DNA of 64,000 nucleotides from Manduca sexta (lineage: Eukaryota > Arthropoda > Insecta > Lepidoptera > Sphingidae), in contig NC_051118.1 of the NCBI RefSeq assembly GCF_014839805.1, positions 4,890,391 through 4,954,390 of the forward strand. Direction: 5' to 3'. The notes beneath the pieces are model-generated. The model had not been told where the DNA came from, searched no databases, and saw nothing but the letters and a program-made list of their open reading frames with translations. This document shows, in pieces, positions 48,771 through 60,287 of the stretch; within the stretch, counting starts at the first letter, position 1, and each line of letters begins with the position of its first letter. Both the position numbers and the translations under genes were made by a program.

Positions 48771-48930
48771 CGGCCATTTTAAATAAACAATCCCAAACCC
48801 TTTTTGAATCCATTGCAACAATTGGCGAGTCAGAAAAACATTTCTTTGACATGCATGCAAGACTTATCTGGATTGGTATTTCGCGATCGGATCAAAGATT
48901 AAAATTGAGATCGTTTTTAAAAACGGCGGT
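48771..48930. repeat. TIR-type MITE, family B
   Basis: It begins CGGCCATTTTAAATAAACAA and ends GAGATCGTTTTTAAAAACGG. The body keeps GACATGCATGCAAG and GCGATCGGATCAAAGATTAA. It lies in the intron of the candidate microprotein gene. Confidence 0.7.
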
Positions 48931-49151
48931 AAGTGATCAACTCGAGATATTAGGCTAAAATCGTTAAGTAAGTCAAGTTGGTTCTGTGTGCTATAATTAA
49001 GATGACAATTCGGTATATATTTAAAGTTAATGCCTAATATTAAAATATTTAAACTTCACAGACAAATTATACCAATTAATACAACATATAATACAGTGTG
49101 ACACAACTAATTTAACGACTTTAGTAAACAATACCAAAAATGTCGACTTAC

Positions 49152-49300
49152 CTACTCAGTGCAAAAACCAACCTTATCACGTCGTACCGAACGACTTAAT
49201 TCACATAAAACCCGTTCCGTCACGGCCATTTTCACGCATACTCTATGCAAACTATACCGCGACCGAATCACCAAGAATGCACGTTCGTAAATAACATTAA
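49152..49300 (-). other. Possible first exon or promoter of the small minus-strand gene
   Basis: The region is CpG-rich on an AT-rich background and ends, on the minus strand, at a consensus donor TAG|GTAAGT (49152/49151). Inside is an ATG in good context (AAAATGGCC, about 49229) opening a 25-codon frame that stops exactly at the exon's last bases. In a spliced message that would be a short upstream open frame ahead of the 47-residue one. Start of transcription is not resolved. Confidence 0.35.
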
Positions 49301-49605
49301 AAATAAAAACTCTGTGCGTTAAAGTGCACGGATACACAAATACTGCAAAATATATAAACAAGCGATAAAAATATAATGTAATAAAATCTAACTACGGAAT
49401 CGTGAGATACAAAAAATTAAGTTTTCCGATGTAATAAAAATAATGCACTTGTCTTTAAAGCTGGCTATTGTAGGAACAAAGAAAATATTGTCTATGAACA
49501 TTCTGTATGAGTTATGCAACGTCTTCCGCAACAGGGGACCGCAACCAACGTGCACTCACCAACTAAAATGACAAACGTAAGTAAAACAATCTACGCACGA
49601 GACGC

Positions 49606-52600
49606 TTATTGCCATGTCGTGTTGCTAGCAACGTTTGTGTTCTGTTGCGTGAACGTGCTCGGGAACTGGCCTAAACTCAAACCGCCGAACTGTTGCTGCA
49701 ACTGTTGCGCCTGTTGTTGCTGATTGAAGAACTGGTTGTTGGCGAACTGTTGCTGCATCGGTTGCTGTAACGGTTGCTGCAACGGCGCCGTAAACGGTTG
49801 CTGGAATTGCTGCGGGAACTGATTGTACTGTTGCATGCCGTTTTGTACAGGTATATTGTTATAGCTCGGGGCGGGGAATCCACTGAACTGATAGGTTACA
49901 GGTTGCGGTTGGAATTGGTTGCCTAAAGGTGGTGTTTGACTGTACAGTGCTAATATACTGTCTTTAGTGAGCTTCGACTTTTCCTTCTCCGTGGGGGCGG
50001 CTTGTTTAAAGAAGTTCTCTTCCTCAGTCTTGAGATCTGACTTAGATTCCTCTGGTTTGGTGACCTCAGCAGGCTTTTCTTGGGGTGCTGAGAAGAAACT
50101 GGAGAAAATGTCGTCGTTATTGGCGGGTTTGGTTTCAGGTTTTGATGTTTCCAATCCTAGAAGATCAGCGGAGCCATTTGAAGTCTTGCTCGCTTCTGGT
50201 TGGGCAGTGGGTGGAGTACTTCTGCCCAATTTGGGACTTACAGACGACTTCGGCTTTGGCAAGCTCGGTATCACGTCAGACTTCTGCAAAGGCAAATAAT
50301 TAGAATTACTTCAAAAATAAATATCATAAAAAATTTAAAAAAAAAATTTCATACTACAATCAAACAATATTATTTTCTAGATGTATGTACCTCATATTTT
50401 TTTATTATACAAAAAGGTTCTAGGCTCTTATGAATCAAGTAACGCTAGCCTAGGAGTTACGGAAGCTTTCTATAGTGGCTGTTCTGTAGGAACCTAATTT
50501 TTTATGCAAATATCACAAGTCTCAGGGTTTAGTTTAGGTATTAATATAGACTGCCTGTATATACTCACGTTATATTTCTTATCGCTGGCGGCGGGCGTGG
50601 GCAGCGGCCCTAAGCTCGACGTGGTGGTCTTCTTTTTCCTCTTCAGTCTCTCAATTTCCTCGTCTATTTCTTTATCCCTACAAATATTTCTTTTTTATAA
50701 TTTTTTTTGTTCGAGTTAACGAATAAATAGCATGTGCTGCAAGTTTATATCCAAATGATTGTTTGGAGTAAGACCTTAATTTTTACAACATATTAAATCA
50801 TGACATTATTTGTCTAATGCTTGAACAGGTAATTTGAATAGCAGGAAAATTATGTCCTATAACCTAAAATAAACTGTATATCTGTGAATCGAAATGAGGA
50901 TTACATCATGTGAAACATCAAAATGACAATAAATAAACAGCACTGCATCAGGGAAAATTTAACTTGCAAAAACAACATTTATTTATTTATTTATACATAT
51001 ATTATAACACCATAACAGTTATACCAACATAGCCAATATGTTGGTATGACTGCCTACCCCTGACAAAACTGCGTGATGCTATAATATACTAACCAATTAA
51101 CTTTGGGAAGGGGCGGCGGCACCCACTCCTTGGCGATGTATTTCTTCTGCTCGTACTTGGCGCGAATGAACGCCTCCAGCGAGGAATCGTTCTGCGGCCT
51201 TCGGAACGAGTCGGGTAAGTTCGCTTCGTAGACTGCGCGGGCGCGCGAGTTACCCATCTGTTGGAGGGATACCTGAAGAGAACGGTAAGAGTATTATATA
51301 GTATACTAGCTTTTGCTCGCGGCTCCGCCCGCGTTATAAAGTTTTTCAGGCTAAAGTTTTCCATTATAAAAGTAGTAGTTTCCCGGGAGCCTATGTTCTT
51401 CCCAGGGTTACAAACTGTCTCCATACCAAATTTCATCTTAATACGTTGGGTAGTTTTTGAGTTTAAGACGTTCAGGCAGACGGATGCAGCGGGGGACTTT
51501 GTTTTATAATAATTTTTTTTAGAACTTTTTAAGAGGAACAATCCCGTCATACATCATTGTTGCATAACTTTCACCGTTTTGTTTACGCAAGGCACGCAAC
51601 GGAAGCTCTCAAAACTAATAAATTGTCCCCGTATTTGCAACATGTTTCATTACTGCTCCGCTCCTATTGGTCATAGCGTGATGATATACAGCCTATAGCA
51701 CCCCATAAATAAAGGGCTATCCAACACAAAAAGAATTTTTCAGTTCAAACTGGTAGTTCCTGAGATTAGCCATTACTGCTCCGCTCCTATTGGTGATAGC
51801 GTGATGATATATAACTTAGAGCACTCCACAAACAAAGGGCTATTCAACACAAAAATATTATTTCTTTTGGGACCGGTAGTTCCTGAGTTTAGCCATTACT
51901 GCTCCGCTCCTATTGGGTATAGCGTGATGATATATAGCCCATAGCACTCCACAAACAAAGGGCTATCCAACACAAAAATAATTTTTCAGTTCGAACCGGT
52001 AGTTCCTGAGATAAGACAATACTGCTCCGCTCCTATTGGGTATAGCGTGATGATATATAGCCTATAGCACTCCACGAACAAAGGGCTATCCAACGCAAAA
52101 AGAATTTTTCAGTTTGGACCGGTAGTTCCTGAGATAAGACATTACTGCTCCGCTCCTATTGGCTATAGCGTGATGATATATAGCCTATAGCACTCCACGA
52201 ACAAAGGGCTATCCAACGCAAAAAGAATTTTTCAGTTTGGACCGGTAGTTCCTGAGATTAGCGCGTTCAAACAAACAAACAAACAAACAAACAAACAAAC
52301 AAACAAACAAACAAACAAACTCTTCAGCTTTATATAATAGTATAGATTATGTATAGGCCAAATGTAAGACATGGAAATAGAACTAGTGTTCGAATTTGAT
52401 TGCAGTTTATTATAATGTTCTCCCGACTTTTCGAAGACAGTAGCAACCTTCATGGTAACAGGGCGGACTGAGTTGTTGGTCGTCCGAAAAGTCAAAGTTA
52501 CAATATCTACCTACATTTTTAAGACTCATTTTAGGTGGTAGAAACACCAGGTTGTGCGCTTGTATTTTTTTATTTTAGAAGAGTTCATACACTAAGACGC

Positions 52601-55600
52601 CTACATTAGGTGCGAAGGACATTAATGGCCAGTAAAGTAGGCGACAGACTATGGAAATGAAAGGAGGATGGGTGGTCATAGTGATTAATAGTAGACGAGT
52701 GACCCAGTTCTCACCATTTCTCATATAAAAATGCAACATATACCACACTCTCTTCACTCACCACTTGCTCAGGAGTCCAAGAGTCGAGGTTGACGCTCTT
52801 CACCTTGGAGATGTGGACGCCGAGATTGCGATGGATGCCGGCGCATCTGATGCACAGGAATATGCCCAGGTTCCATGAAGCCCATCGAGGACCTGGTAAC
52901 AAACGCGTAAATCAACCCTCAACAGTCACTATGGGCCTAGCTACAGTCATTCATCTGGACTACAGATAAAAAAAAATATCCTGCCGAATACCGAATTATG
53001 TTGTTATTTTCAGATTTCCCAGAATATGGTACGGTCATACATAAATAATTTACAAACGTATATCGTAATATCTGCATGATTTAACAGACCAATGTCCTAT
53101 ATTCTGCTATTTTGCATTCAATAACTTGTTTGCTTATTTGGTAGGCATAACCACCTACTAAATAAGGTTCATTATGCGTATTTGCGTTTATAGTTGTTCG
53201 TAAATATTTTATAAGCCTATAGATATTTGATACTATATGTTGTCGCAACTCTTACTATGTACGTGAGTATTTTCTCGGAATAAAAGTCCTCCTATGTTTC
53301 AGGACAAAACTGGCCCCAAAAAAGGATAAAAATTATAATTAACCCAAGTGTGGGTTTTTTTGGAAGTAGGCGTTCCTGCAATCAACATTGGGCAAAACCT
53401 GGTAATAGGATACCGGACCTAGCAACTGCAGGGCCCGGTGGAGAGTGGAGAAGGAAATAGAGGAAGGATAGTAAGTAATTAAACTGACTAAGGTCGACGG
53501 AGGGAACAAGAAGAGCAAATTGACGCGAGCCTTTATAGTCCTCAATGTGAAGTTACCACGACGTATACACACTTAACTATGTGACTAGGTTCGCATCAAA
53601 TGTCCCCCCGTGCATGGGCATGCATTTGGTGCGAAGACCGACCGCACAAGAACTGTCTCGCGGGATCCAAGTGTAGTTACACACACAGTTCGACCGAAGT
53701 GCTCAATGCAAGTTGTAGAACAAAAATTAAGCTAAGTAAGTTATACTTAACTCGCATAATTAGATATATTTTCATACTTATGTGCAGACCGCAAAGTATA
53801 TAACCCAAGGTATGTGCAATCCATGCGAGCTAAGCCAAGATAATTTAGCTAATCCTTGGTCTTCAACTGGCGTAAAGCTTACCAATATTAGGAAATATAT
53901 TTATAAATTTCAATTGTATATGAGTACAACATATTTATCTGTAATCATTGTTGTCGCCTATTTATGGTACTTCTCAAGCTTAACATGACTGAAAGAGATC
54001 CTAATACAACAGCTTTCTCCAACTGATTTCCCCGTGATTTGGTACCAGTTTCATTAGTTAATAACCTGTGACATGGACTCACGTTTATAATTACTCCATT
54101 TCTAGACTGGAAACTGGATTGGAATTAAATTATCCTGTTTAATTTATAGGAAATACGCGAATCGAATCAAATTTATCCTTCATATGTTGCATTAAACGAA
54201 TTATAATATGTAATAGTAGCAAAGGTATTCCCCGTGAAACAAAAATGTATAATTGTGGATGGTTAACAAATACCAGCTTTTGCCTGCGGTTCCACCCGCG
54301 TTATTTAATCTTTTAGGGATAAAAATTAGCCTATATCATTCAGGAGTAATGTAGCTTCCTAATAATAAAAAAATCAGTAGTTTTTATTTTTCGTAATTTG
54401 TGAAATAAGCGCGGTCAAACAACTCTTTAGCTAGTAAATAATATACAATTGAGTTATAAATTCATTAACTGTCTGTCTGTCTGATTACTGGTCGTACCGC
54501 AATGTCATTGTTTTTGACACATAATCGAAATTCTAATACGTGTTTGAAACTTTTGTCTGCCGCTTTATACAAGATTCGAAATAGCTGCACCTATTTTGAC
54601 GGGACTTTCATTGGTCAGTAAAGAGTTTCAAAAAGCGATCTGGGTTACAATTTATACCAGGACAACATAATATGGTGGATCAAAAAGTTAAATAATAGTT
54701 AACCTACGTAACAAAACGTAGATGTATCATTTTTCCAATAAGTTAAATAATAATTAAACTACTTTAAAGATATGGAGAGTTATTATTTTCTCCTTTCATT
54801 TTGAAATAATTCAATTGATATAGAAATATATAATAGTAAACTATGACGTCATTATTCTGAGTTTGAATAACTATATGTTTATTGAAAGAAATTAAAATAT
54901 TATTGTTAGCAATTATGGAAAATACTTGCGGTCTAATTTAATTGAAACAGAAGACAAATAGGTGCACTAATAGAGTAATTACAAAACTTTATTGAATATA
55001 GCTTTAGCTTTTACCGGCGGTTCCGCCCGCGTGATAATTTTTCCGGGATAAAAATAGGGGACCGGCCTATGCTTGATTTTGTCCATTATTCTATATATAA
55101 TGGTTAATAATATGAAAAAGAAGTACTCCTGCGAAAACTGCATAAAAATTGGTTAAAAAATGAGCGAGTAATTCATATTTAAAATATTGTAATGTTCAGA
55201 AGTGGGCGCGATGTGGGGATATCGCTACATCTCTTTCTTTCGCACGCGTCGTAATTCCCGATGACGTCACATGTGGATATTTCGTCTCTTTTCTGTTTCT
55301 TGTTAATTACCCCTTCCACCGAAATTCAAAGACTTATAACTTGTTGATTTTTTTCCGGATTTTAAAAATTCCTTTTGTGTTATTTATTTATTGCACTTAA
55401 TATACAAATGTATACAGGCGGACTTAATGCCATAGGCATTCTCTACCAGCCAACCTTAGGGTGGTGCAGAGATAATCAAGGTAGGTGCATCACGGTAATG
55501 TGACATTGAGAAAGAAGGTATGTATAAAATACCTATAATAACTATAAATACAATATAAGTAACATTGTAACTATCAAAATACATAAAATACATATTATAA

Positions 55601-58600
55601 TTACATAAACATATACGTATAAATATACATATATACATAAGAATATAATGTAATATTATAAGTGTTATAATTTATATTATGTAAATATTTGATAAAAGTA
55701 AAGAACAAAAATGAGTCCGGTACCCTATTGGTATAAAATTCAACACTATTAGTGAAAAATAATCACAAACCGTATAGTAGTTCCTGAGATGAGCGCGTTC
55801 AGACAAGCTCTTCAACTTTGTATATTAGTATAGATAATATTTTACTGGTGGTAAGATATATTTTATATCCGCCTGAATAGCGACCACCGTACACAAGGTG
55901 TAACCATAGTGGTCCACGTAAGTATGTCGCGTTCCGGGATCAGCCTGTGAATATCCGGTTCCAACAGGCCGGCATAATTGTGTCGACTGTCGAGGGATAA
56001 TCATCTCTCGTCAGTCGACATTCTATTGAACCCCACTCCACTTACCATCAGGAGCAGTGGGGTCACCTTGCCTTGCCCATATAAAAGAAATAATAATAAC
56101 ATCAGATTTCTAAAAGAGGAAATTTTTAAACGCTTGCCCTCTCGGTGCATTTGGTGCATGACTAAACGAAATATTTATTAAAAGGAGGTAAATACCACTG
56201 GTGAAATATGGACCATTGCGCCTTCGCCAAGCCCCTCGCGAACTGTAGCGTGTCGGTATGCTATGTCACAACAGCTAATGAATGCCTCTGAATCAACTTT
56301 TATTGCTATTTTATACTCGATTAAATATCTTAATAATTTATAAATGCGAAATTTTGGGAATGTCTTTGGTTATCGTTAAAGCCGAAAAAGCTAAATAGCC
56401 TTAGATGAATTTTGGCACACAGATAGAACATGTCATGGGTTATCATACTTATAGTAAAGTACATCATGGGATTTTATTAGGAGGAAATGCATTTCATGCG
56501 GGAGAACTAATCCATACTTATATTCTATCTTTTTTAATGCTGTTGCATTTCCGGCTGAACCACTCAATCCGATTCGTTGAAAATTGGTGTGGAGATTAGA
56601 GTTAGAGATCCTGGAGAGAATATAGGCAAATTTTTATCCCACAAAATCCCGATGGAGCCGCAATCAAAATTAATCATCTATAATTTTCTTTCAAACTATA
56701 ATGATTGAATTATAAATTTTAAGATATATTATATTATGTACATAATTAGTTTTCTTATTGTGTGGCCATGATACAACTTTCTTTCACTTGTTAAATTCTT
56801 TTTGGCTGGTCTCTATTACGTTATAATATATGTACTAAATATAAAACATATTTAAAATAATTCTTACTTAATATATCATTAAAATCCCTATAGCTAAGAA
56901 TGTTAGTATTTGAAAGTAGTACATATCAGGATTGCAACTAATTAATATCAATAAACTCATGTTACAAACATATGACGCAGTCTGCAGAATATTAAATTAC
57001 ATTTCCCAAGATCCATTGCATTGACTGTCTGTATGATTGGCAGGTTATTTCTTTACTAGTACTAGGTGTTGCACGCCGCGCCACTCGCGTGAAACAACTA
57101 TCACGAAATAAAAGACCAACTCTACTTTTTTGGGATAAAAAATAGCTGACTTCGGGTAACAAGATCTTTTATATGAGGAGACAGTGGAGTAGAATAGTTG
57201 GGGTGACAAGGGCAACACTCACGGGCGTCAGTATTAGAAGGAAAGGTGGAGCCCATTGGTACAAAATTCCTAAAATAAAACTTCTATGAATACCAGTAGT
57301 AGGGTAATGCTTATTTTTGTTTTTTGTAAAGGAGCCTTTTGTGCTTCCCTTAGGTGTATAGGGGTGGCAAATAATGGTTCCCCCTGACCGGCTAGAACCC
57401 TTGCTACAACTACTGGGAAAGCATTGTGATGTGCCCAAAAACAGGCACATATTCATCACATAATAAACAAAATAGTGTTTATTGAAATACAGATGATTTT
57501 TTTTATACAGAATAATAATAAAATAATGACCGTTGTAACAATACATTAATATGTTAATTATTTAAACAGCAGCGTGTACTGCACACATTTGCTAATTTTG
57601 TTGAATGAGGATAGCTTAATAAGTAATTTCCTCTCAATAATGACCATTTAATGGTGTGCATGTAATATTTAAGTATTGTTATCGCTTTGCCTTGACCTAA
57701 AATGTTATGTTCCTCACAACACAATAATTTTATGCAAGTTTCATTATCACCTTGGTCTATTGACATTGTGAAGACTGTAGATTGGGAAGTTCTAGGTTCA
57801 ATTTCCAGGTCATGCTAGATTGTGTGGGTTTTTTTATATGATATCTGATTTGTCAAAATATGTTTCTCTTGGTACCTGAACTATTCAATAAAAAAAATTC
57901 AAGATCTATCAAAGCAAAATGCTGTTCTTATATATGAAGTGTATTTAAATTATATATCAATATTGACCATCATAATGCACATGACAAAGTCTATTTTCCC
58001 TAATCATGTTTTTTACAGCCCAAATAACTAATGTTACATTACAATGTATAAGATTATGCATATTATACAACTTCCTTTTGCAATATTTGCTGTTTCATTT
58101 GACAGAAAAGTATATTCATAAATTGAGACAATAAACACAAAACAAAATGCGATAACACATTATGAATTTAATTTACATGCTTATCATGCAGACATATTTA
58201 TCAATCATTATATCTAATTACATAACCTATTTGACTACTGATTACATCAACTTTATTAAATGCCAACATTTCCATCAATAAATACTATTAAGCTCACTTT
58301 GTCAACACCTGAGCAATATTTTATAATATACTAGTTTTTGCTCACAGCTTCATCCTTGTGAAGGAGTTTTCCAGGAAACAAATTCCAGTATATATTTTCC
58401 CAAGATAGAATTCTTTCTATCCTGGGAAAATATATACTGGCTTTCTAGGCTACTGCCTATAATCTTCCCAGGGTCTTAAACTATCTCCACACCAAATTTC
58501 ATAAAAAACCATTCATTAGATTTTGAGAAAATCAATAAGATACAGACAGAGGGGAAAGAGAGCTATGTTTTATAATATTATATATAGATTCTTATAGATT

Positions 58601-59330
58601 AATATTTTTCTTTAGACTAGTACTAGAAAATTTATGAATTGATTTCATTAATAAAATATAATACATTTACAGTTATTATGGTACACTTCTAAAATATTTA
58701 TTTAAATAAATTCTCATTTATAATTATATTTAAAAACTGGTAACAAATCATACAGATATCTTTCCTAATATTCTAGAACTTTGGATGTCAGGGTTACTTA
58801 AATCAAGTGCACTGTGCTTGTGCTGTGCGTGTTCTTTGCTTGAAGGTGATTTTTTGATTTAAATAAGTGAAAGGTCAAATTTAGAAATTCTATTTGCAAG
58901 GAAATCATTATTGTCAAGTTACATAAAATAACGTCACTAAAACTAGTTCACGTCCTTAAATCGTCGTGAACAGAATATGAAATGACAGATATTACCTATT
59001 CATTAGTGATAACAAACAATTATTTCGCGATAATGTGACTCATACGTTTAATTTTGAGATCCCAAAAAATAGTTCAAAGACCTATAGAATTCCATTCTAC
59101 TATTTAAAAAAATAATATAACACATTTCGCTATCTAAACAAAAGCTTGTCTAGATTGCATTCCCATGGAAATCGCAGAAACCGTAATAAAATAAGAATAA
59201 AACTGCACGTACCTTTTGCATCACAATCAACACAGTATTTATTGTCCTCATCCTTCAGCATCTGCATCAGTATGTTCTGACATCGTTCTTGGATCTGTTT
59301 AGCACGATCTTTTTCACTTTTCGAAGCCAT
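49606..59330 (-). CDS. SMAP1: Stromal membrane-associated ArfGAP (SMAP), 5 exons
   Basis: SMAP proteins stimulate GTP hydrolysis on Arf6 or Arf1 and bind clathrin in endocytosis and endosomal transport. Exons in transcript order: 59213-59330, 52762-52892, 51094-51272, 50569-50677, 49606-50283. They join in frame to 404 residues. The ArfGAP zinc finger CX2CX16CX2C is C33, C36, C53, C56, with the arginine finger R61. Downstream come the conserved RRPQ block (about 109), a Lys-rich linker, the clathrin-box-like LLGLE, the family motif [15 protein letters not shown] and a Gln/Phe-rich tail with several Q runs. Insects generally have one such gene, so SMAP1 versus SMAP2 is not decided. Introns 1 (6.3 kb) and 2 (1.5 kb) are full of Helitrons and other repeats. 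It is head to head with VPS15. Confidence 0.95.
51306..51510 (-). mobile_element. Lep1-like Helitron in SMAP intron 2
   Basis: The plus strand begins CTAGCTTTTGCTCGCGGCTC and CGCCCGCG (the hairpin end) and keeps CTATGTTCTTCCCAGGG, CTCCATACCAAATTTCATC and CAGACGGATG before GTTTTATAATAAT. Only the far end differs from 11470-11729, so its 5' terminus is a variant or lost. Confidence 0.65.
51651..52266 (+). repeat. Five-copy 123-bp tandem array
   Basis: Units begin at 51651, 51774, 51897, 52020 and 52143, each exactly 123 bp apart. Every unit has TACTGCTCCGCTCCTATTGG, TAGCGTGATGATATA, AAAGGGCTATCCAAC (one TATTCAAC variant) and GGTAGTTCCTGAG. Copies 4 and 5 are the most alike. A single unit exists at 10640-10760. 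Confidence 0.93.
52267..52320 (+). repeat. CAAA microsatellite
   Basis: About 13 uninterrupted AAAC/CAAA repeats follow the 123-bp array directly. Related elements elsewhere carry only one to three such units here, so this is an expansion. Confidence 0.95.
52407..52506. repeat. Foldback element, family A, short copy
   Basis: TTTATTATAATGTTCTCCCGACTTTTCG and its imperfect inverse CGAAAAGTCAAAGTTACAATA face each other around CCTTCATGGTAACAGGGCGG. It matches the inner part of 7838-8016. Confidence 0.6.
54273..54440 (-). mobile_element. Lep1-like Helitron remnant
   Basis: It starts CAGCTTTTGCCTGCGGTTCC and CACCCGCG, keeps AGCCTATATCATTCAGGAGT and AGTAGTTTTTATTT, and ends GCGCGGTCAAACAACTCTTTAG. 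The CTAG has become CCAG. Confidence 0.55.
55011..55842 (-). mobile_element. Larger Helitron with nested insertion
   Basis: The plus strand has the hairpin end (AGCTTTTACCGGCGGTTCCG, CCCGCG) at 55011 and the AT-rich terminal block GAGATGAGCGCGTTCAGACA, CTCTTCAACTTTGTATATTAG at about 55785-55835, with 830 bp between. Inside, 55380-55480 is the tail of another repeat (ATACAAATGTATACAGGCGG), also present near 900. The element is non-autonomous. Confidence 0.55.
55880..56100 (+). repeat. LINE 3' tail (CR1/Jockey-like)
   Basis: GGGATCAGCCTGTGAATATCC, CGTCAGTCGACATTCTATTG, CCCCACTCCACTTACCATCA and GTGGGGTCACCTTGCC lead to ATATAAAAGAAATAATAATA. Such a terminal block with a short A/T-rich tail fits a truncated non-LTR element. 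The clade is a guess. Confidence 0.5.
58330..58592 (-). mobile_element. Lep1-like Helitron with internal palindrome
   Basis: It starts CTAGTTTTTGCTCACAGCTTC, has TGAAGGAGTTTTCCAGG, ATCTTCCCAGGGTCTTAAAC and CTCCACACCAAATTTCAT, and ends GTTTTATAATATTATATATAG. Within it, 58385-58440 is a 56-bp near-perfect palindrome not present in the other copies. Confidence 0.6.
58385..58440. repeat. 56-bp near-perfect palindrome
   Basis: CCAGTATATATTTTCCCA at the left is matched exactly by TGGGAAAATATATACTGG at the right. After one mismatch GATAGAA and TTCTATC also pair. The loop is a few bases. Confidence 0.9.
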
Positions 59331-60287
59331 TTCTGTGAAATATATTTAGTAAACGTAACGAAATACAATGAAAATGGGTGGAATGCTTGTTTGTTGAAGG
59401 AAAGAGAAACCATAGACGATATAAGATGACAGCAAAGAGTATGATGACAGCGTTTGATGAGGTGTATTTGTCATTTTAGAATTGTTTTTGGATTTATGTA
59501 CATATTACAAGTCTGTAACTACTCGTTACAATATTTGTAACGAATCAATTTGCAAGTCATTATTTAGTTATGACTTAATAATATAATTATCACAGATTAT
59601 TTTATACAACACATTATAAAATCTGAGAAAATACCTTTTTAGTCTAACGTCAACATAAAACTGTCATCGATTTTCTTTTCATAGGGATGCACATTCTATC
59701 GATATCATATTATCTCGTTTTCTTCTTGAGTAGGTACTTCTTGAGCATAAATCCTAATAATGGATGTATAATGTATATTCTTACTATTATAAATTACTCA
59801 CATATTTATCTTCAACAGTAGGTAATATGGTTGTCACGACAGATGTACAGTTTTGAAAATATGTTTTCCCCCTTATATTTCTTCATAGTAGCTTGCTTAA
59901 ATAATCAGTGATTAGGTCTTAAAATAAGACATATTAATCCGATATGGGTTGTATAATGTTAAAATGTAGCCTGCATGATGCACAGTAAATTCTTAATGAC
60001 TAGAGAAATATCAATATTATTTGTATTATTTTAACTTCACATCCCTATTCTGTCACAATTGTCATTACACTGCTGTGTTTATGTCAATTGCAGTCAATTG
60101 TCATTGCCAAAAATTGCAATACTTTGTTTTGATTTAGAATTTTATATTTATCATAAAAAACGTAGTTATACTTTCACTGTTGAGCAATAAATGCGTTATT
60201 GACGTACATTACCTACAACAGTTGGTGTTGATGTTTAGTGTTTTCGTGTGAATTGTAATGTTTTGAAGACAAGAGATTATTAACACA
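59331..60287. promoter_or_regulatory. Divergent SMAP/VPS15 promoter region
   Basis: The 957 bp between the two start codons must hold both promoters. It is AT-rich with a TATCGATA word (59697-59704). That word also occurs elsewhere in the window, so it is weak evidence for a DREF-type site. No TATA box in a good place was found. Both genes are of housekeeping type. Confidence 0.45.

Larger units (their letters stand above)
51640..52347 (-). mobile_element. Helitron-like element carrying a tandem array
   Basis: The plus-strand right end, GCGCGTTC, then a CAAA run, then CTCTTCAGCTTTATATAATAG, is the same terminal block as at 10800 and 55800. To its left lie five 123-bp repeats. The element lies in SMAP intron 2, close to exon 2. 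The GC-rich hairpin end was not seen on the left. Confidence 0.6.
52893..59212. other. SMAP intron 1
   Basis: This 6.3 kb intron holds at least three Helitron-derived segments (about 54273-54440, 55011-55842 and 58330-58592), a nested LINE tail near 55380-55480, another at 55880-56100, a SINE-like B-box fragment near 57785-57850, and unassigned GC-richer pieces at 53339-53850 and 57169-57440. The 125-codon frame at 57169-57546 (minus) has no domain that I recognise and is likely repeat-derived. Confidence 0.6.

Noticed and set aside
51638..52340. CRISPR array or satellite centromere as explanation for the 123-bp repeats
   Set aside because: The units are contiguous without spacers, too few for a satellite block, and end in a Helitron terminus.
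57169..57546. 125-codon minus-strand open frame
   Set aside because: Composition shifts midway from AT-rich to repeat-like GC-richer sequence, no domain is seen, and it lies inside a repeat-filled SMAP intron.
59697..59704. TATCGATA (DREF-like) in the SMAP/VPS15 promoter
   Set aside because: The same word is found in VPS15 intron 1 (60628) and near 31.9 kb; in AT-rich DNA of this length a few copies are expected by chance.
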